This document shows positions 1 through 7,710 of a DNA stretch of 23,371 bases, one piece after another. Each line of letters begins with the position of its first letter. The first letter of the stretch is position 1. The translations under genes and the position numbers were made by a program. Location of the stretch: contig CAMLOF010000011.1 of assembly GCA_946481585.1 (NCBI GenBank), positions 1-23,371 of the forward strand. Reading direction: 5' to 3'. Below the pieces are notes generated by a model. The model ran no database searches. It was given only the letters and a program-made list of their open reading frames with translations, and had not been told where the DNA came from. Origin of the DNA: an uncultured Macromonas sp. GTDB lineage: Bacteria; Pseudomonadota; Gammaproteobacteria; Burkholderiales; Burkholderiaceae.

Positions 1-107
1 CGCTGGACGGCACCTTTGTGAAGGTGGTGAGCTGGTACGACAACGAGTGGGGCTATTCCAACAAGTGCCTGGAAATGGCGCGCGTGGTGGGCAAGCACGC
101 CGCCTGA
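1..107 (+). CDS. gap: Glyceraldehyde-3-phosphate dehydrogenase, C-terminal end (partial)
   Basis: Only the last 34 complete codons are in the window; the frame begins at base 3 and stops at TGA 105-107. The peptide contains [16 protein letters not shown], the strongly conserved C-terminal signature of phosphorylating GAPDH (the NAD-binding Asn and the C-terminal helix lie here). The enzyme oxidises glyceraldehyde 3-phosphate to 1,3-bisphosphoglycerate in the cytoplasm, in lower glycolysis and the lower Entner-Doudoroff route. It converges on the sensor kinase gene with only 18 bases between stop codons. Its position beside a sugar-uptake regulator and ABC transporter resembles pseudomonad glucose loci, where gap, edd and glk lie near gts genes; this link is inference. 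NAD versus NADP preference cannot be judged from the fragment. Confidence 0.95.
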   Translation, partial: LDGTFVKVVSWYDNEWGYSNKCLEMARVVGKHAA

Positions 108-125
108 CGATAGATACCCGGCGGT

Positions 126-1619
126 TCAGGCCGCCGCGACCGGGGCCTGTGCCAGCGGCAAGGTGATGCGCACCACCAGCCCGTGCGGCTCGGGGTGGAC
201 GAGTTCCACCCCGCCATCGTGGCGCTCCACGATGTCGCGCACGATGGCCAGCCCCAGGCCGCAGCCCGAGCCCTCGTCGGTACCCCGAAAGAAGCGCTCG
301 AACACCCGCTCCCGCGCCTGCACGTCAATGCCGGGGCCGTTGTCACCAACGCGCACCTCCGCCACGCCAGACTGCACCCGCAAACCCACCGTGACTTCGC
401 TTTGAGCCCCGGCATAGCGCAGGGCGTTGTCAATCAGGTTGAAGACTGCTTCACGCAGCAACTCCGGCTTGCCCCGCACCCACACCGGCTGGCCAGCCTC
501 GTCGTCCCAGCCTAGGTCGATATGCGCCTTGAGGGCGCGCGGCACAGACTCGGCCACCAGGCCCTGCAGCAGGGCGCGCAAGTCGAAGGGCGCGGCTTGC
601 GACAAAGCCACCGCCTCAGGCGCCGCGCGTGCCAGGGTCAACAACTGCGAAACCAGATGCGCACTGCGCGTGGCGCTTTCATGCACGCGCAGCAGCCGCT
701 GGCGAAGCTCGGGATCGGTGGCCTGCTGCAAGGCCAGTTCGGTCTGGCTCTTCAAACCTGCCAGGGGCGTGCGCAACTGGTGAGCAGCATCGCCAATGAA
801 GCGTTTCTGCGCCTCCACATGTTCATGCGCCTCGGCCAGCAGGGTGTTGAGCGCCGTGGCCAGCGCACGCAGTTCGCGCGGAGCGGCGTCCAGTTGCAGC
901 GGCGCCAAGTCGCTAGGTGCCCGCCCTTCCACCTGCTGGCGAAGACGCATCAGTGGCGACAAACCGGCCCGTATCCCCAGCCGCACGATCACCGTCATCA
1001 AAAGCACAAGTGTGGACATGGGCAGCAGCATGTCCACCAGAATGCGGCGCGCCAGGTGTTCCCGCGTGTTGTTGCTGCGGGCAATCTGGACCAGCATGGT
1101 CTGCGGGGGCGCGTTGGACTCCCCCTCCAGAGAAAGGTACAGCGCCACCACGCGCACGCGCTGCGTCTGACCTCCCCGCGCACCCGTGGGCATCTCTCCG
1201 TCGTAAAAGTAAGGCTGATCAAGCAGAGGCCCTGCCCGTGCGACGTCATCCGGCGGCGGCGGCAAGGTGCGGTTGCCCAGCACAAACTGCCCCGGTGGCG
1301 AACTCACCATGTAGTACTGTCGGTCCTCGGGGTCGGCCTCCAGCACGTCCTGCGCGGCACGCGGAAAATCGATCAACAAGCCGTTACCAATGGGCTTGAG
1401 CTGACGCGCCAACGAACGGCTGGACTGCAACAGGCCGTTGTCGATGGCCTGGTCCACATACCCTGCAGCTAGGTAGTAAGCCGCCACGCCACCCGCCAGC
1501 CACAACACCACCTGGGGCAGCAGCACCCACAGGAGCAACTGGCGCGAAAGGCTCAAGCCCCCGCTTTCGGGCGAGGCCTTTGCCGCTCGGCCAGGGGAGG
1601 ACGCAGCAACCGTGCCCAT
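126..1619 (-). CDS. TctE-type membrane sensor histidine kinase
   Basis: A 497-residue inner-membrane histidine kinase. A first membrane segment lies at about residues 28-50 and a second at about 193-215. Between them is a periplasmic region resembling the 2CSK_N sensor domain of TctE (FDIP-like acidic stretch, DRQYYMVSSPPG near 99-110, PYFYDGEM near 136-143). The HisKA H-box is AAHQLRTPL with the phospho-accepting His at 280. The HATPase domain has an N-box (NLIDNALRYA, 394-403), a G1 box (DNGPGI, 426-431) and a G2 box (GCGLGLAIV, 452-460). All catalytic boxes are intact. Its ATG shares one base with the regulator's TGA (TGATG), so the two are translationally coupled. TctE relatives sense carboxylates. 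The divergent sugar transporter suggests this one answers to a sugar or sugar-derived ligand, which is inference. Confidence 0.93.
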   Translation of the reverse strand: MGTVAASSPGRAAKASPESGGLSLSRQLLLWVLLPQVVLWLAGGVAAYYLAAGYVDQAIDNGLLQSSRSLARQLKPIGNGLLIDFPRAAQDVLEADPEDRQYYMVSSPPGQFVLGNRTLPPPPDDVARAGPLLDQPYFYDGEMPTGARGGQTQRVRVVALYLSLEGESNAPPQTMLVQIARSNNTREHLARRILVDMLLPMSTLVLLMTVIVRLGIRAGLSPLMRLRQQVEGRAPSDLAPLQLDAAPRELRALATALNTLLAEAHEHVEAQKRFIGDAAHQLRTPLAGLKSQTELALQQATDPELRQRLLRVHESATRSAHLVSQLLTLARAAPEAVALSQAAPFDLRALLQGLVAESVPRALKAHIDLGWDDEAGQPVWVRGKPELLREAVFNLIDNALRYAGAQSEVTVGLRVQSGVAEVRVGDNGPGIDVQARERVFERFFRGTDEGSGCGLGLAIVRDIVERHDGGVELVHPEPHGLVVRITLPLAQAPVAAA

Positions 1620-2290
1620 CAGTTCTCTGCGGTTTCCAGTAGGTAGCCCAGGCCACGCACCGTGCGGATGGCAACACCTGAACCTTCCAGCTTGCGCCGC
1701 AGGCGGTGGATGTAGACCTCGATGGTGTTGCCGGGGCCGCTTTCGGCCCCCTCACCCACCCAGGCCTGCGCGATCTGCTCCTTGGTCACCACCTTGTCGC
1801 GCTGTTGCACCAGCAACTCCAGCAAGGTCCACTCTCGTCCGCTGAGCTCCAGCGGCACACCAGCCACGGCGGCACGGCGCCGGTCGCCGTCCAAATGCAG
1901 CCCAGCGCAGTCTGCCTCTACGGGCACGGGCTGGCGCCGCCGCAGCAATGCCTGCAGACGAGCCAGCAACTCAGGCAAGTCAAAGGGCTTGGTCACGTAG
2001 TCATCAGCCCCTGCCTGCAAGCCCGCCACCCGGTCGTCCAACGCGTCCCGCGCCGACAACAGCAACACCGGCAAGGCAGGCTGCGTCTGGCGCACATGCC
2101 GCAGCACACCAATGCCATCCATCATGGGCAAACCCACGTCGAGCACGGCAATGTCAAAAGCGTGGCGGTGCAGCAGGTAATCGGCCACCGCCCCGTTGGG
2201 TGCGTGCTCCACGGTGTAACCCGCCCCCTCCAATTGGAGCTTGAGCGCATCGGCCAGGATGGCATCGTCTTCGGCAAGCAGCAGTTTCAT
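1619..2290 (-). CDS. TctD-type OmpR-family response regulator
   Basis: A 223-residue DNA-binding response regulator, first gene of a two-gene minus-strand operon with the downstream kinase. The receiver domain (1-115) has the acidic pocket E7-D8-D9, the phosphorylated Asp51 in VLDVGLP, the Ser/Thr switch at S79 and Lys101 in the TKPF motif. The C-terminal winged helix (about 125-220) has the OmpR/PhoB pattern ELSGREWTLLELL, the recognition helix region NTIEVYIHRLRRKL and the wing VRGLGYLLE. Length is normal. The start codon lies in an AT-rich upstream segment with no clear Shine-Dalgarno sequence. It is divergent from the sugar ABC operon, 188 bases away, so it probably controls that operon and itself; the target is inferred from layout only. 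Confidence 0.93.
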   Translation of the reverse strand: MKLLLAEDDAILADALKLQLEGAGYTVEHAPNGAVADYLLHRHAFDIAVLDVGLPMMDGIGVLRHVRQTQPALPVLLLSARDALDDRVAGLQAGADDYVTKPFDLPELLARLQALLRRRQPVPVEADCAGLHLDGDRRRAAVAGVPLELSGREWTLLELLVQQRDKVVTKEQIAQAWVGEGAESGPGNTIEVYIHRLRRKLEGSGVAIRTVRGLGYLLETAEN

Positions 2291-2478
2291 GCTTAAAGCT
2301 TAACGGATGTGACCTCATTAGTGCGGCATGCCAGGGCGAAGCGCATCAGGGTTTAACCTAGTGTTAATAAATTAAAGCTTAATTAATATTCCGGCCGTGG
2401 CACTGCCCAAGAGATGCAAAGGCACACGGCAGCCCATCAACCCGGCCACGAAGGCCAACTACAGGAGATTGACCGATC
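2291..2478. promoter_or_regulatory. Divergent regulatory region with TTAA repeats
   Basis: This 188-base gap separates the regulator/kinase operon from the sugar transporter operon. Bases 2351-2392 are strikingly AT-rich in a GC-rich window. TTAA occurs at 2353-2356 and 2364-2367, exactly 11 bases apart (tTTAAc-N5-gTTAAt), the geometry of tandem half-sites for OmpR-family regulators such as PmrA and QseB. The 11-mer TTAAAGCTTAA appears twice, at 2293-2303 and 2372-2382. A possible plus-strand -10 (TAATAT, 2384-2389) lies one spacer after a poor -35 (GTGTTA, 2361-2366), which would suit an activator-dependent promoter. AGGAGA at 2463-2468 is the ribosome binding site of the binding-protein gene. 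The assignments are by eye. Confidence 0.55.
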
Positions 2479-3732
2479 ATGCGTACCCCCAATATGAAGC
2501 GTACCGTCTGGGCTGCAGCAGCCTTGTGTGCTGCCCTGTCGGCACAGGCGGGCGAAGTCGAAGTGCTGCACTGGTGGACCAGCGGCGGCGAGGCCAAGGC
2601 GGCAGCAGCGCTGAAGTCCCAGCTGCAAGGCCAGGGCCACACCTGGAAAGACTTTGCCGTGGCAGGCGGCGGTGGTGACAACGCCATGACCGTGCTCAAG
2701 TCCCGCGTGGTGTCGGGCAACGCACCTGCGGCTGCTCAGATCAAGGGCCCGTCCCTGCAGGAGTGGGCTGCCGAAGGCGTGCTGGCCAACATTGACGACG
2801 TGGCCAAGGCCGAGAAGTGGGACAGCCTGCTGCCCAAGGTCGTGAGCGACGTGATGAAGTACAAGGGCAACTACATCGCCGTGCCTGTGAACGTGCACCG
2901 CGTGAACTGGCTGTGGGCCAACCCTGAAGTGTTCAAGAAGGCCGGCGCCAAGGTGCCCACCAGCTGGGACGAGTTCTTCGTGGCCGCAGAGCAGTTGAAG
3001 AAAGCTGGCGTGATCCCCGTGGCCCACGGCGGCCAGAACTGGCAGGACTTCACCACGTTCGAGAGCGTGGCACTGGGTGTTGGCGGTGCCGACTTCTACA
3101 AGAAGGCCCTGGTGCAACTGGACCAGCCCACCCTCAAGGGCGCCACGATGACCAAGGTGCTGGAAACCTTCCGCAAGGTCAAGGGTTACACCGACAAGAA
3201 CGCCCCTGGCCGCGACTGGAACCTGGCCACCGCCATGGTGATCAAGGGTGAAGCCGGCATGCAGCTGATGGGCGACTGGGCCAAGGGTGAATTCCTGGCC
3301 GCAGGCAAGGTGCCGGGCAAGGACTTCGTCTGTGCCGCCGCACCTGGCACCGCCAAGTCCTACACCTTCAACGTGGACTCGTTCGCCATGTTCAAGCTGA
3401 AGAACGAAGCCAACATCAAAGCCCAGAAAGACCTGGCAGCGGCCATCATGTCGCCCCAGTTCCAAGAGGTGTTCAACCTGAACAAGGGCTCCATCCCGGT
3501 TCGCCTGAACATGGACCTGGCCAAGTTTGACGACTGCGCCAAGCTCAGCGCCAAGGACTTCGTCGACACGGCCAAGAGCGGCTCGCTGGTTCCCTCTGCC
3601 GCACACGGCATGGCCATCCCGTCGGCTGCCGCAGGTGCCATCCAGGACGCTGTGAGCCAGTTCTGGAACGACGACAAGGTGACCGTGCAGGCCGCCCAGG
3701 AGCGCATCGCCAAAGCTGCGATGACCAAGTAA
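2479..3732 (+). CDS. gtsA: Sugar ABC transporter periplasmic binding protein, GtsA-like
   Basis: A 417-residue extracellular solute-binding protein (family 1). The signal peptide has basic residues at 2, 7 and 8, a hydrophobic core at about 10-20 and an AQA cleavage site after residue 24. The mature start, [16 protein letters not shown], and the following [20 protein letters not shown] match what I know of the Pseudomonas glucose/mannose binding protein GtsA. The protein would capture an aldose in the periplasm and deliver it to the permease pair encoded next. I chose the first ATG because AGGAGA lies 10 bases upstream; a second ATG at 2494 also keeps the signal peptide. It is first in a five-gene operon and is separated from the permeases by two hairpins, which fits higher expression of the binding protein. 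The exact sugar cannot be read from the sequence. Confidence 0.9.
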   Translation: MRTPNMKRTVWAAAALCAALSAQAGEVEVLHWWTSGGEAKAAAALKSQLQGQGHTWKDFAVAGGGGDNAMTVLKSRVVSGNAPAAAQIKGPSLQEWAAEGVLANIDDVAKAEKWDSLLPKVVSDVMKYKGNYIAVPVNVHRVNWLWANPEVFKKAGAKVPTSWDEFFVAAEQLKKAGVIPVAHGGQNWQDFTTFESVALGVGGADFYKKALVQLDQPTLKGATMTKVLETFRKVKGYTDKNAPGRDWNLATAMVIKGEAGMQLMGDWAKGEFLAAGKVPGKDFVCAAAPGTAKSYTFNVDSFAMFKLKNEANIKAQKDLAAAIMSPQFQEVFNLNKGSIPVRLNMDLAKFDDCAKLSAKDFVDTAKSGSLVPSAAHGMAIPSAAAGAIQDAVSQFWNDDKVTVQAAQERIAKAAMTK

Positions 3733-3734
3733 CC

Positions 3735-3751
3735 CAGCGGTTTCACCGCTG
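3735..3751 (+). other. Short hairpin just after the gtsA-like stop codon
   Basis: CAGCGG and CCGCTG form a perfect 6-bp stem around TTTCA, starting two bases after the stop. There is no T-run, so it is more likely an mRNA-protecting 3' structure than a terminator. Confidence 0.45.
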
Positions 3752-3755
3752 CTGT

Positions 3756-3795
3756 CAGGCCCGCTCCTACCCCCCGGGGGGCGGGCCCCTGTTTT
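3756..3795 (+). terminator. GC-rich hairpin, probable partial terminator or processing site
   Basis: GGCCCGC (3758-3764) pairs with GCGGGCC (3781-3787) around a loop that itself contains CCCCCCGGGGGG. A TGTTTT stretch follows at 3790-3795. It lies between the binding-protein and permease genes, the usual place for a structure that trims or partly terminates the message so that binding protein outnumbers permease, as in malE-malF. The T-run is short and there is no obvious second promoter, so complete termination is unlikely. Confidence 0.55.
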
Positions 3796-3813
3796 CCCCG
3801 ACCGGAGCAGCCC

Positions 3814-4692
3814 ATGTCTGCCTCTTCCTCCCGGGCCGCCGCTTGGCTGCCCAAGCTGGTGGTCGCCCCCAGCTTCCTGCTTTCGCTGCTGTTCATCTAT
3901 GGCCTGATGGCCTGGAACGGCTACCTGTCACTCTCGGCTTCGCGCCTGCTGCCCAACTACGAATTCGTCGGGTTGACGCAGTATGAGTCCCTGTTCGGCA
4001 ACGACCGCTTCCACGTCGCGCTGACCAACCTTGGCATCTTCGGCGTGCTGTTCATTGGCGGTGCCATGGCCGTGGGCGTGCTGCTGGCCATCCTGCTGGA
4101 CCAGAAGGTCCGCGGTGAGGGTGTGCTTCGCACCATCTACCTCTACCCCATGGCGATCTCGTTCATCGTCACCGGCACCGCCTGGAAATGGATGCTCAAC
4201 CCCGGCCTGGGCCTGGAGCACCTGATGCGGCAATGGGGCTTCGAGAACTTCTCCTTCGGCTGGCTGGTGGACCCGGACATGGCCATCTACTGCATCGTCA
4301 TCGCGGGCGTTTGGCAAAGCGCAGGCTTCGTGATGGCGCTGTTCCTGGCCGCGCTGCGCGGCATCGACGACTCCATCATCAAGGCGGCCCAGGTGGACGG
4401 TGCCAGCCTGCCGCGCATCTACTGGAGCATCATCCTGCCCAGCCTGCGCCCGGTGTTCTTCAGCACGCTGATGGTGGTCAGCCACCTGGCCATCAAGAGC
4501 TTCGACCTGGTGATGGCATTGACCGCAGGCGGCCCCGGCTACGCCACCGACCTGCCCGCCACCTTCATGTATGCCCACGCGTTCACACGCGGCCAGATCG
4601 GCCTGGGTGCAGCCAGCGCCACCATCATGCTGGCCACCGTCGCCGCCATCGTGGTGCCCTACCTCTACTCTGAACTGAGGACCAAGCGATGA
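3814..4692 (+). CDS. gtsB: Sugar ABC transporter permease, GtsB/MalF type
   Basis: A 292-residue integral membrane protein of the binding-protein-dependent transport family. Six hydrophobic segments are visible, at roughly 14-36, 72-95, 107-127, 157-181, 213-233 and 260-286. The cytoplasmic EAA-type loop, which docks on the ATPase, is at about 179-210 (IKAAQVDGAS followed by IILPSLRP). CGGAG at 3803-3807 sits 6 bases before the ATG. The stop overlaps the next start as ATGA, so it is translationally coupled to the second permease. It forms the membrane channel with that partner and imports the sugar captured by the upstream binding protein. The assignment to the Gts subgroup rests mainly on the binding protein; the permease family itself is certain. 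Confidence 0.9.
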   Translation: MSASSSRAAAWLPKLVVAPSFLLSLLFIYGLMAWNGYLSLSASRLLPNYEFVGLTQYESLFGNDRFHVALTNLGIFGVLFIGGAMAVGVLLAILLDQKVRGEGVLRTIYLYPMAISFIVTGTAWKWMLNPGLGLEHLMRQWGFENFSFGWLVDPDMAIYCIVIAGVWQSAGFVMALFLAALRGIDDSIIKAAQVDGASLPRIYWSIILPSLRPVFFSTLMVVSHLAIKSFDLVMALTAGGPGYATDLPATFMYAHAFTRGQIGLGAASATIMLATVAAIVVPYLYSELRTKR

Positions 4693-5543
4693 ACCGCCTG
4701 ACCTACCACCGCCTCATCCTCTGGGGCCTGCTGCTGATCTTTGCGCTTTGGTTCCTGGCACCGCTGTACGTGATGCTGGTGACGTCGCTCAAGGACGCCG
4801 ACCAGATCCGCACCGGCAACCTGCTGAGCCTGCCCTCCGCCCCCACCATGGAAGCCTGGGGCAAGGCCTGGGGAACCGCCTGCACGGGCGTGCAGTGCGA
4901 AGGCCTGCGCCCCTTCTTCTGGAACTCCGTGGCCATGGTCGTGCCCGCGGTGCTGGTGTCCACGCTGCTGGGCTCCATCAACGGCTACGTTCTGAGCAAG
5001 TGGAAGTTCAAGGGCAGCGACACGCTGTTCGCCTTCATGCTGTTCGGCGTGTTCATGCCCATGCAGGTGGTGCTGCTGCCCATGAGCCAGATTCTGGGCT
5101 GGCTGGGCATCGCCAGTTCCATCTGGGGGTTGATCCTGGTGCACGTGGTCGCTGGCATTCCATCCACCACACTGTTCTTCCGCAACTACTACGTGGGCCT
5201 GCCCGACGAGCTCATCAAGGCGGCACAGCTGGACGGCGCCACCTTCTGGCAGATCTTCCGCCGCATCGTGCTGCCGCTGTCCACACCCATCATGGTGGTC
5301 ACGCTGATCTGGCAGTTCACCAACATCTGGAACGACTTCCTCTACGGCGTGGTGTTCTCGGGGGCTGACAGCAAGCCCATCACCGTGGGCCTGAACAACC
5401 TGGCCAACACCAGCAGCACCGTCAAGGAATACAACGTGGACATGGCAGCGGCCCTCATCGCCGCGCTGCCCACGCTCTTCGTCTACATCGTCGCAGGCAA
5501 GTTTTTCGTGCGCGGCCTCACCGCCGGCGCCGTGAAGGGATAA
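4689..5543 (+). CDS. gtsC: Sugar ABC transporter permease, GtsC/MalG type
   Basis: A 284-residue inner-membrane permease, partner of the preceding one (4-base ATGA overlap). The first membrane segment is at about 9-32. The EAA loop is at about 172-200 (DELIKAAQLDGATFWQIFRRI, with IVLPLSTP after it). A periplasmic loop carries two cysteines at 65 and 70 (CTGVQC) that could form a small disulfide loop. The C-terminus FFVRGLTAGAVKG is typical of MalG-family permeases. With the first permease and a dimer of the downstream ATPase it makes the complete importer. The three-base gap to the ATPase gene shows a continuous operon. Confidence 0.9.
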   Translation: MNRLTYHRLILWGLLLIFALWFLAPLYVMLVTSLKDADQIRTGNLLSLPSAPTMEAWGKAWGTACTGVQCEGLRPFFWNSVAMVVPAVLVSTLLGSINGYVLSKWKFKGSDTLFAFMLFGVFMPMQVVLLPMSQILGWLGIASSIWGLILVHVVAGIPSTTLFFRNYYVGLPDELIKAAQLDGATFWQIFRRIVLPLSTPIMVVTLIWQFTNIWNDFLYGVVFSGADSKPITVGLNNLANTSSTVKEYNVDMAAALIAALPTLFVYIVAGKFFVRGLTAGAVKG

Positions 5544-5546
5544 ATC

Positions 5547-6617
5547 ATGGGTGCGCTCACCATCAAGCAGATCCACAAGACGTTCAACAACACCACCCAC
5601 ATCCTCAAGGGCATCGACCTGGACATTGAGGCGGGCGAGTTCCTCATCCTGGTCGGCCCCTCGGGCTGCGGCAAGTCCACGCTGCTCAACATGATTGCCG
5701 GGCTGGACGAACCCACCTCGGGCAGCATCTGGATAGGCGACCGCGACGTGACCCGCCTTCCCAGCAAGGACCGCGACATTGCCATGGTGTTCCAGAGCTA
5801 CGCGCTCTACCCCAACATGACGGTGGCACAGAACATCGCCTTCGGCCTGGAGATCCGCAAGGTGCCCAAGGCCGAGCGCGAAGCCGCCGTGCAGCGCGTG
5901 GCGCAGATGCTGCAGATCGGCCATCTGCTGGACCGCAAGCCCGGCCAGCTCTCCGGCGGCCAGCGCCAGCGCGTGGCCATGGGCCGGGCCCTGGCGCGCG
6001 ACCCAAAGCTCTTCCTGTTTGACGAGCCGCTGTCCAACCTCGACGCCAAGCTGCGCGTGGAAATGCGTGCCGAGATCAAGCAACTGCACCAGCGCACCCG
6101 CACCACCACCGTGTACGTGACGCACGACCAGGTGGAGGCCATGACGCTGGGCGACCGCATCGCCGTCATGAAAGACGGCCAGGTACAACAGTTCGGCACC
6201 CCGCACGACATCTACAGCCGCCCGGCCAACCGCTTCGTGGCAGAGTTCATCGGCTCGCCAGCCATGAACATGGTGGAAGCTCAGCGCACGGGTGACGGCC
6301 TGCTGGCCCATGGTGTGGCGCTGGCCTTGACCGAAGCGCAAGCTGCGGGTGTGCGTGCCCACGCAAATACCGAGATCACCTACGGTCTGCGGCCTGAAAG
6401 TCTGTCGTTTGCCGCCAGCGGCCTGCCCGGCACCTTGACCATGATCGAGCCCACCGGCCCCGAGACCTACGCCACCGTGGACACCGCCGTGGGCCACCTC
6501 ACAGCGCGCGTTCCCGGCTTGCTGCACGCGCACGTGGGTGACAAGGTGCATCTGCACTGGAACCCAGAGGACGCCCACCTGTTTGATCGCGCCGGTGGCG
6601 CCCGACTGGCGGTCTGA
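5547..6617 (+). CDS. ugpC: Sugar ABC transporter ATP-binding protein, MalK/UgpC type
   Basis: A 356-residue cytoplasmic ATPase of the CUT1 family. Walker A is GPSGCGKST (37-45), the Q-loop Gln is at 83, the ABC signature is LSGGQ (135-139), Walker B is LFLFDE (155-160) and the switch His is at 193. All are intact. Residues beyond about 240 form the MalK-type regulatory/OB domain (GLRPESL near 278 in that region). Hydrolysis drives import through the two permeases. GAAGGGA (5534-5540) overlaps the end of the previous gene and serves as ribosome binding site. UgpC is the usual database name for this ATPase class; in a Gts operon it would be gtsD. The class often serves several importers, so it may not be dedicated to one sugar. 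Confidence 0.92.
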   Translation: MGALTIKQIHKTFNNTTHILKGIDLDIEAGEFLILVGPSGCGKSTLLNMIAGLDEPTSGSIWIGDRDVTRLPSKDRDIAMVFQSYALYPNMTVAQNIAFGLEIRKVPKAEREAAVQRVAQMLQIGHLLDRKPGQLSGGQRQRVAMGRALARDPKLFLFDEPLSNLDAKLRVEMRAEIKQLHQRTRTTTVYVTHDQVEAMTLGDRIAVMKDGQVQQFGTPHDIYSRPANRFVAEFIGSPAMNMVEAQRTGDGLLAHGVALALTEAQAAGVRAHANTEITYGLRPESLSFAASGLPGTLTMIEPTGPETYATVDTAVGHLTARVPGLLHAHVGDKVHLHWNPEDAHLFDRAGGARLAV

Positions 6618-6621
6618 CCCC

Positions 6622-7668
6622 ATGAATGCGCGCAAATCGATTGGCGTTGGTGTGGTGGGCTGGGGTTTTGCAAGCACCACTTTTCACGCACCACTCATCC
6701 AGGCCACGCCTGGCTTGCAACTGGTGGCTGTTTCCAGCAGCCGTGCTGACGAGCTGGCCCAAACCAGCCCGTCCTTCGCCGTGGAGCCAACGCCTGAAGC
6801 TCTTTTTGCGCGCAGTGATATTGATCTCGTTGTCATCCCCACGCCGAACGACACACACCACCCGCTGGCGGCCCAGGCGCTTGCCGCAGGCAAGCACGTG
6901 GTGGTGGACAAGCCTTTCACGCTCTCAGTGGATGAGGCAGACGACCTGATCGCCCGAGCGCAGCAGGCAGACCGTTTGCTGTCGGTGTTCCACAACCGCC
7001 GCTGGGACGGCGACTTCATGGGCTTGCAGGACATCCTCAACAGCGGCGTGCTGGGCCGAGTCACCCATTTCGAATCGCATTTCGACCGTTACCGCCCCCA
7101 GGTACGCCAGCGTTGGCGGGAGTCGGCCAGCCAGGGTGGAGGCCTGTGGTACGACCTGGGCCCGCACCTGCTGGACCAGACCGTGCAGCTTTTCGGGCAA
7201 CCGAAAGCCTTGTGGCTGGACACCCAGGTGCAACGCGATGGCGCCGTGGCGGACGACTGGTTCCACTGCGTGTTGCGCTACCCGGCGCTGCGCGTGGTGC
7301 TGCACGCCAGCGCCTTGACGGCCAGCGTGGCGCCACGCTTTGTGGTGCATGGCACTGCCGGCAGCTACACCAAGCACGGCCTGGACACCCAGGAAGATGC
7401 ACTCAAGGCTGGCCGCATCCCTGGTGACAACGCTTGGGGATCAGACCCCTTGCCGGGCACACTGGTTCTGCAAATGGGAGAGCAATTGGTTCACAGCCCA
7501 GGCCCTTCGGTACCAGGCAACTACTTGCGGTACTACGCCGGCATCCGCGACGCACTGCGCCACAAGGCTCCACCGCCTGTGACTGCGGTGGAGGCCCGCA
7601 ACGTGATGCGCCTCATCGAACTTGGTCTCCAGAGCAAACAATCGGGTAACTGGGCGGCGCTGGACTGA
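6622..7668 (+). CDS. Gfo/Idh/MocA-family NAD(P)-dependent oxidoreductase
   Basis: A 348-residue soluble dehydrogenase with an N-terminal Rossmann fold (GVGVVGWGFAS, 8-18). The family's catalytic Lys lies in VVVDKPF (Lys97). A C-terminal alpha/beta domain includes WYDLGPHLLDQ, where Asp178 and His182 are the expected active-site residues. It resembles the YdgJ/YvaA branch (inositol- or sugar-type dehydrogenases). I take the ATG at 6622, 4 bases after the ATPase stop, because the Rossmann strand begins right after it; the frame stays open further upstream but inside the ATPase gene. As last gene of the transport operon it probably oxidises the imported sugar or a derivative, which is inference. 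Substrate and cofactor preference cannot be assigned. A hairpin lies 9 bases after its stop. Confidence 0.88.
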   Translation: MNARKSIGVGVVGWGFASTTFHAPLIQATPGLQLVAVSSSRADELAQTSPSFAVEPTPEALFARSDIDLVVIPTPNDTHHPLAAQALAAGKHVVVDKPFTLSVDEADDLIARAQQADRLLSVFHNRRWDGDFMGLQDILNSGVLGRVTHFESHFDRYRPQVRQRWRESASQGGGLWYDLGPHLLDQTVQLFGQPKALWLDTQVQRDGAVADDWFHCVLRYPALRVVLHASALTASVAPRFVVHGTAGSYTKHGLDTQEDALKAGRIPGDNAWGSDPLPGTLVLQMGEQLVHSPGPSVPGNYLRYYAGIRDALRHKAPPPVTAVEARNVMRLIELGLQSKQSGNWAALD

Positions 7669-7671
7669 GGC

Positions 7672-7702
7672 AAAAAAATGCCACCCGGGATGCGGGTGGC
7701 AT
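7672..7702 (-). terminator. Strong rho-independent terminator for minus-strand transcription
   Basis: ATGCCACCCG (7678-7687) and CGGGTGGCAT (7693-7702) form a perfect 10-bp stem with a 5-base loop. Seven A residues (7672-7678) on the plus strand give a T-run directly after the stem when read on the minus strand. It therefore ends minus-strand transcripts, which come from the kinase/regulator operon about 200 bases upstream. Read on the plus strand there is no T-run, so for the dehydrogenase operon it could only act as a 3' stabilising hairpin. Confidence 0.85.
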
Positions 7703-7710
7703 GAAGTCCA

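Noticed and set aside
119..136. Hairpin CGGCGG-TTCAGG-CCGCCG between gap and the kinase gene
   Set aside because: It overlaps the kinase's last codons and has no T-run on either strand, so it is not convincing as a terminator.
2398..2420. TGGCAC resembling the -24 element of a sigma-54 promoter upstream of the sugar operon
   Set aside because: No TTGC element at the required spacing, and the nearby regulators are OmpR-type, not sigma-54 activators.
4665..6680. Very long minus-strand open frame (about 670 codons) antisense to the permease and ATPase genes
   Set aside because: It is rich in His, Gln, Gly, Ala and Val, with no domain pattern, and mirrors well-conserved genes on the other strand. 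This is an artefact of GC-rich third positions.
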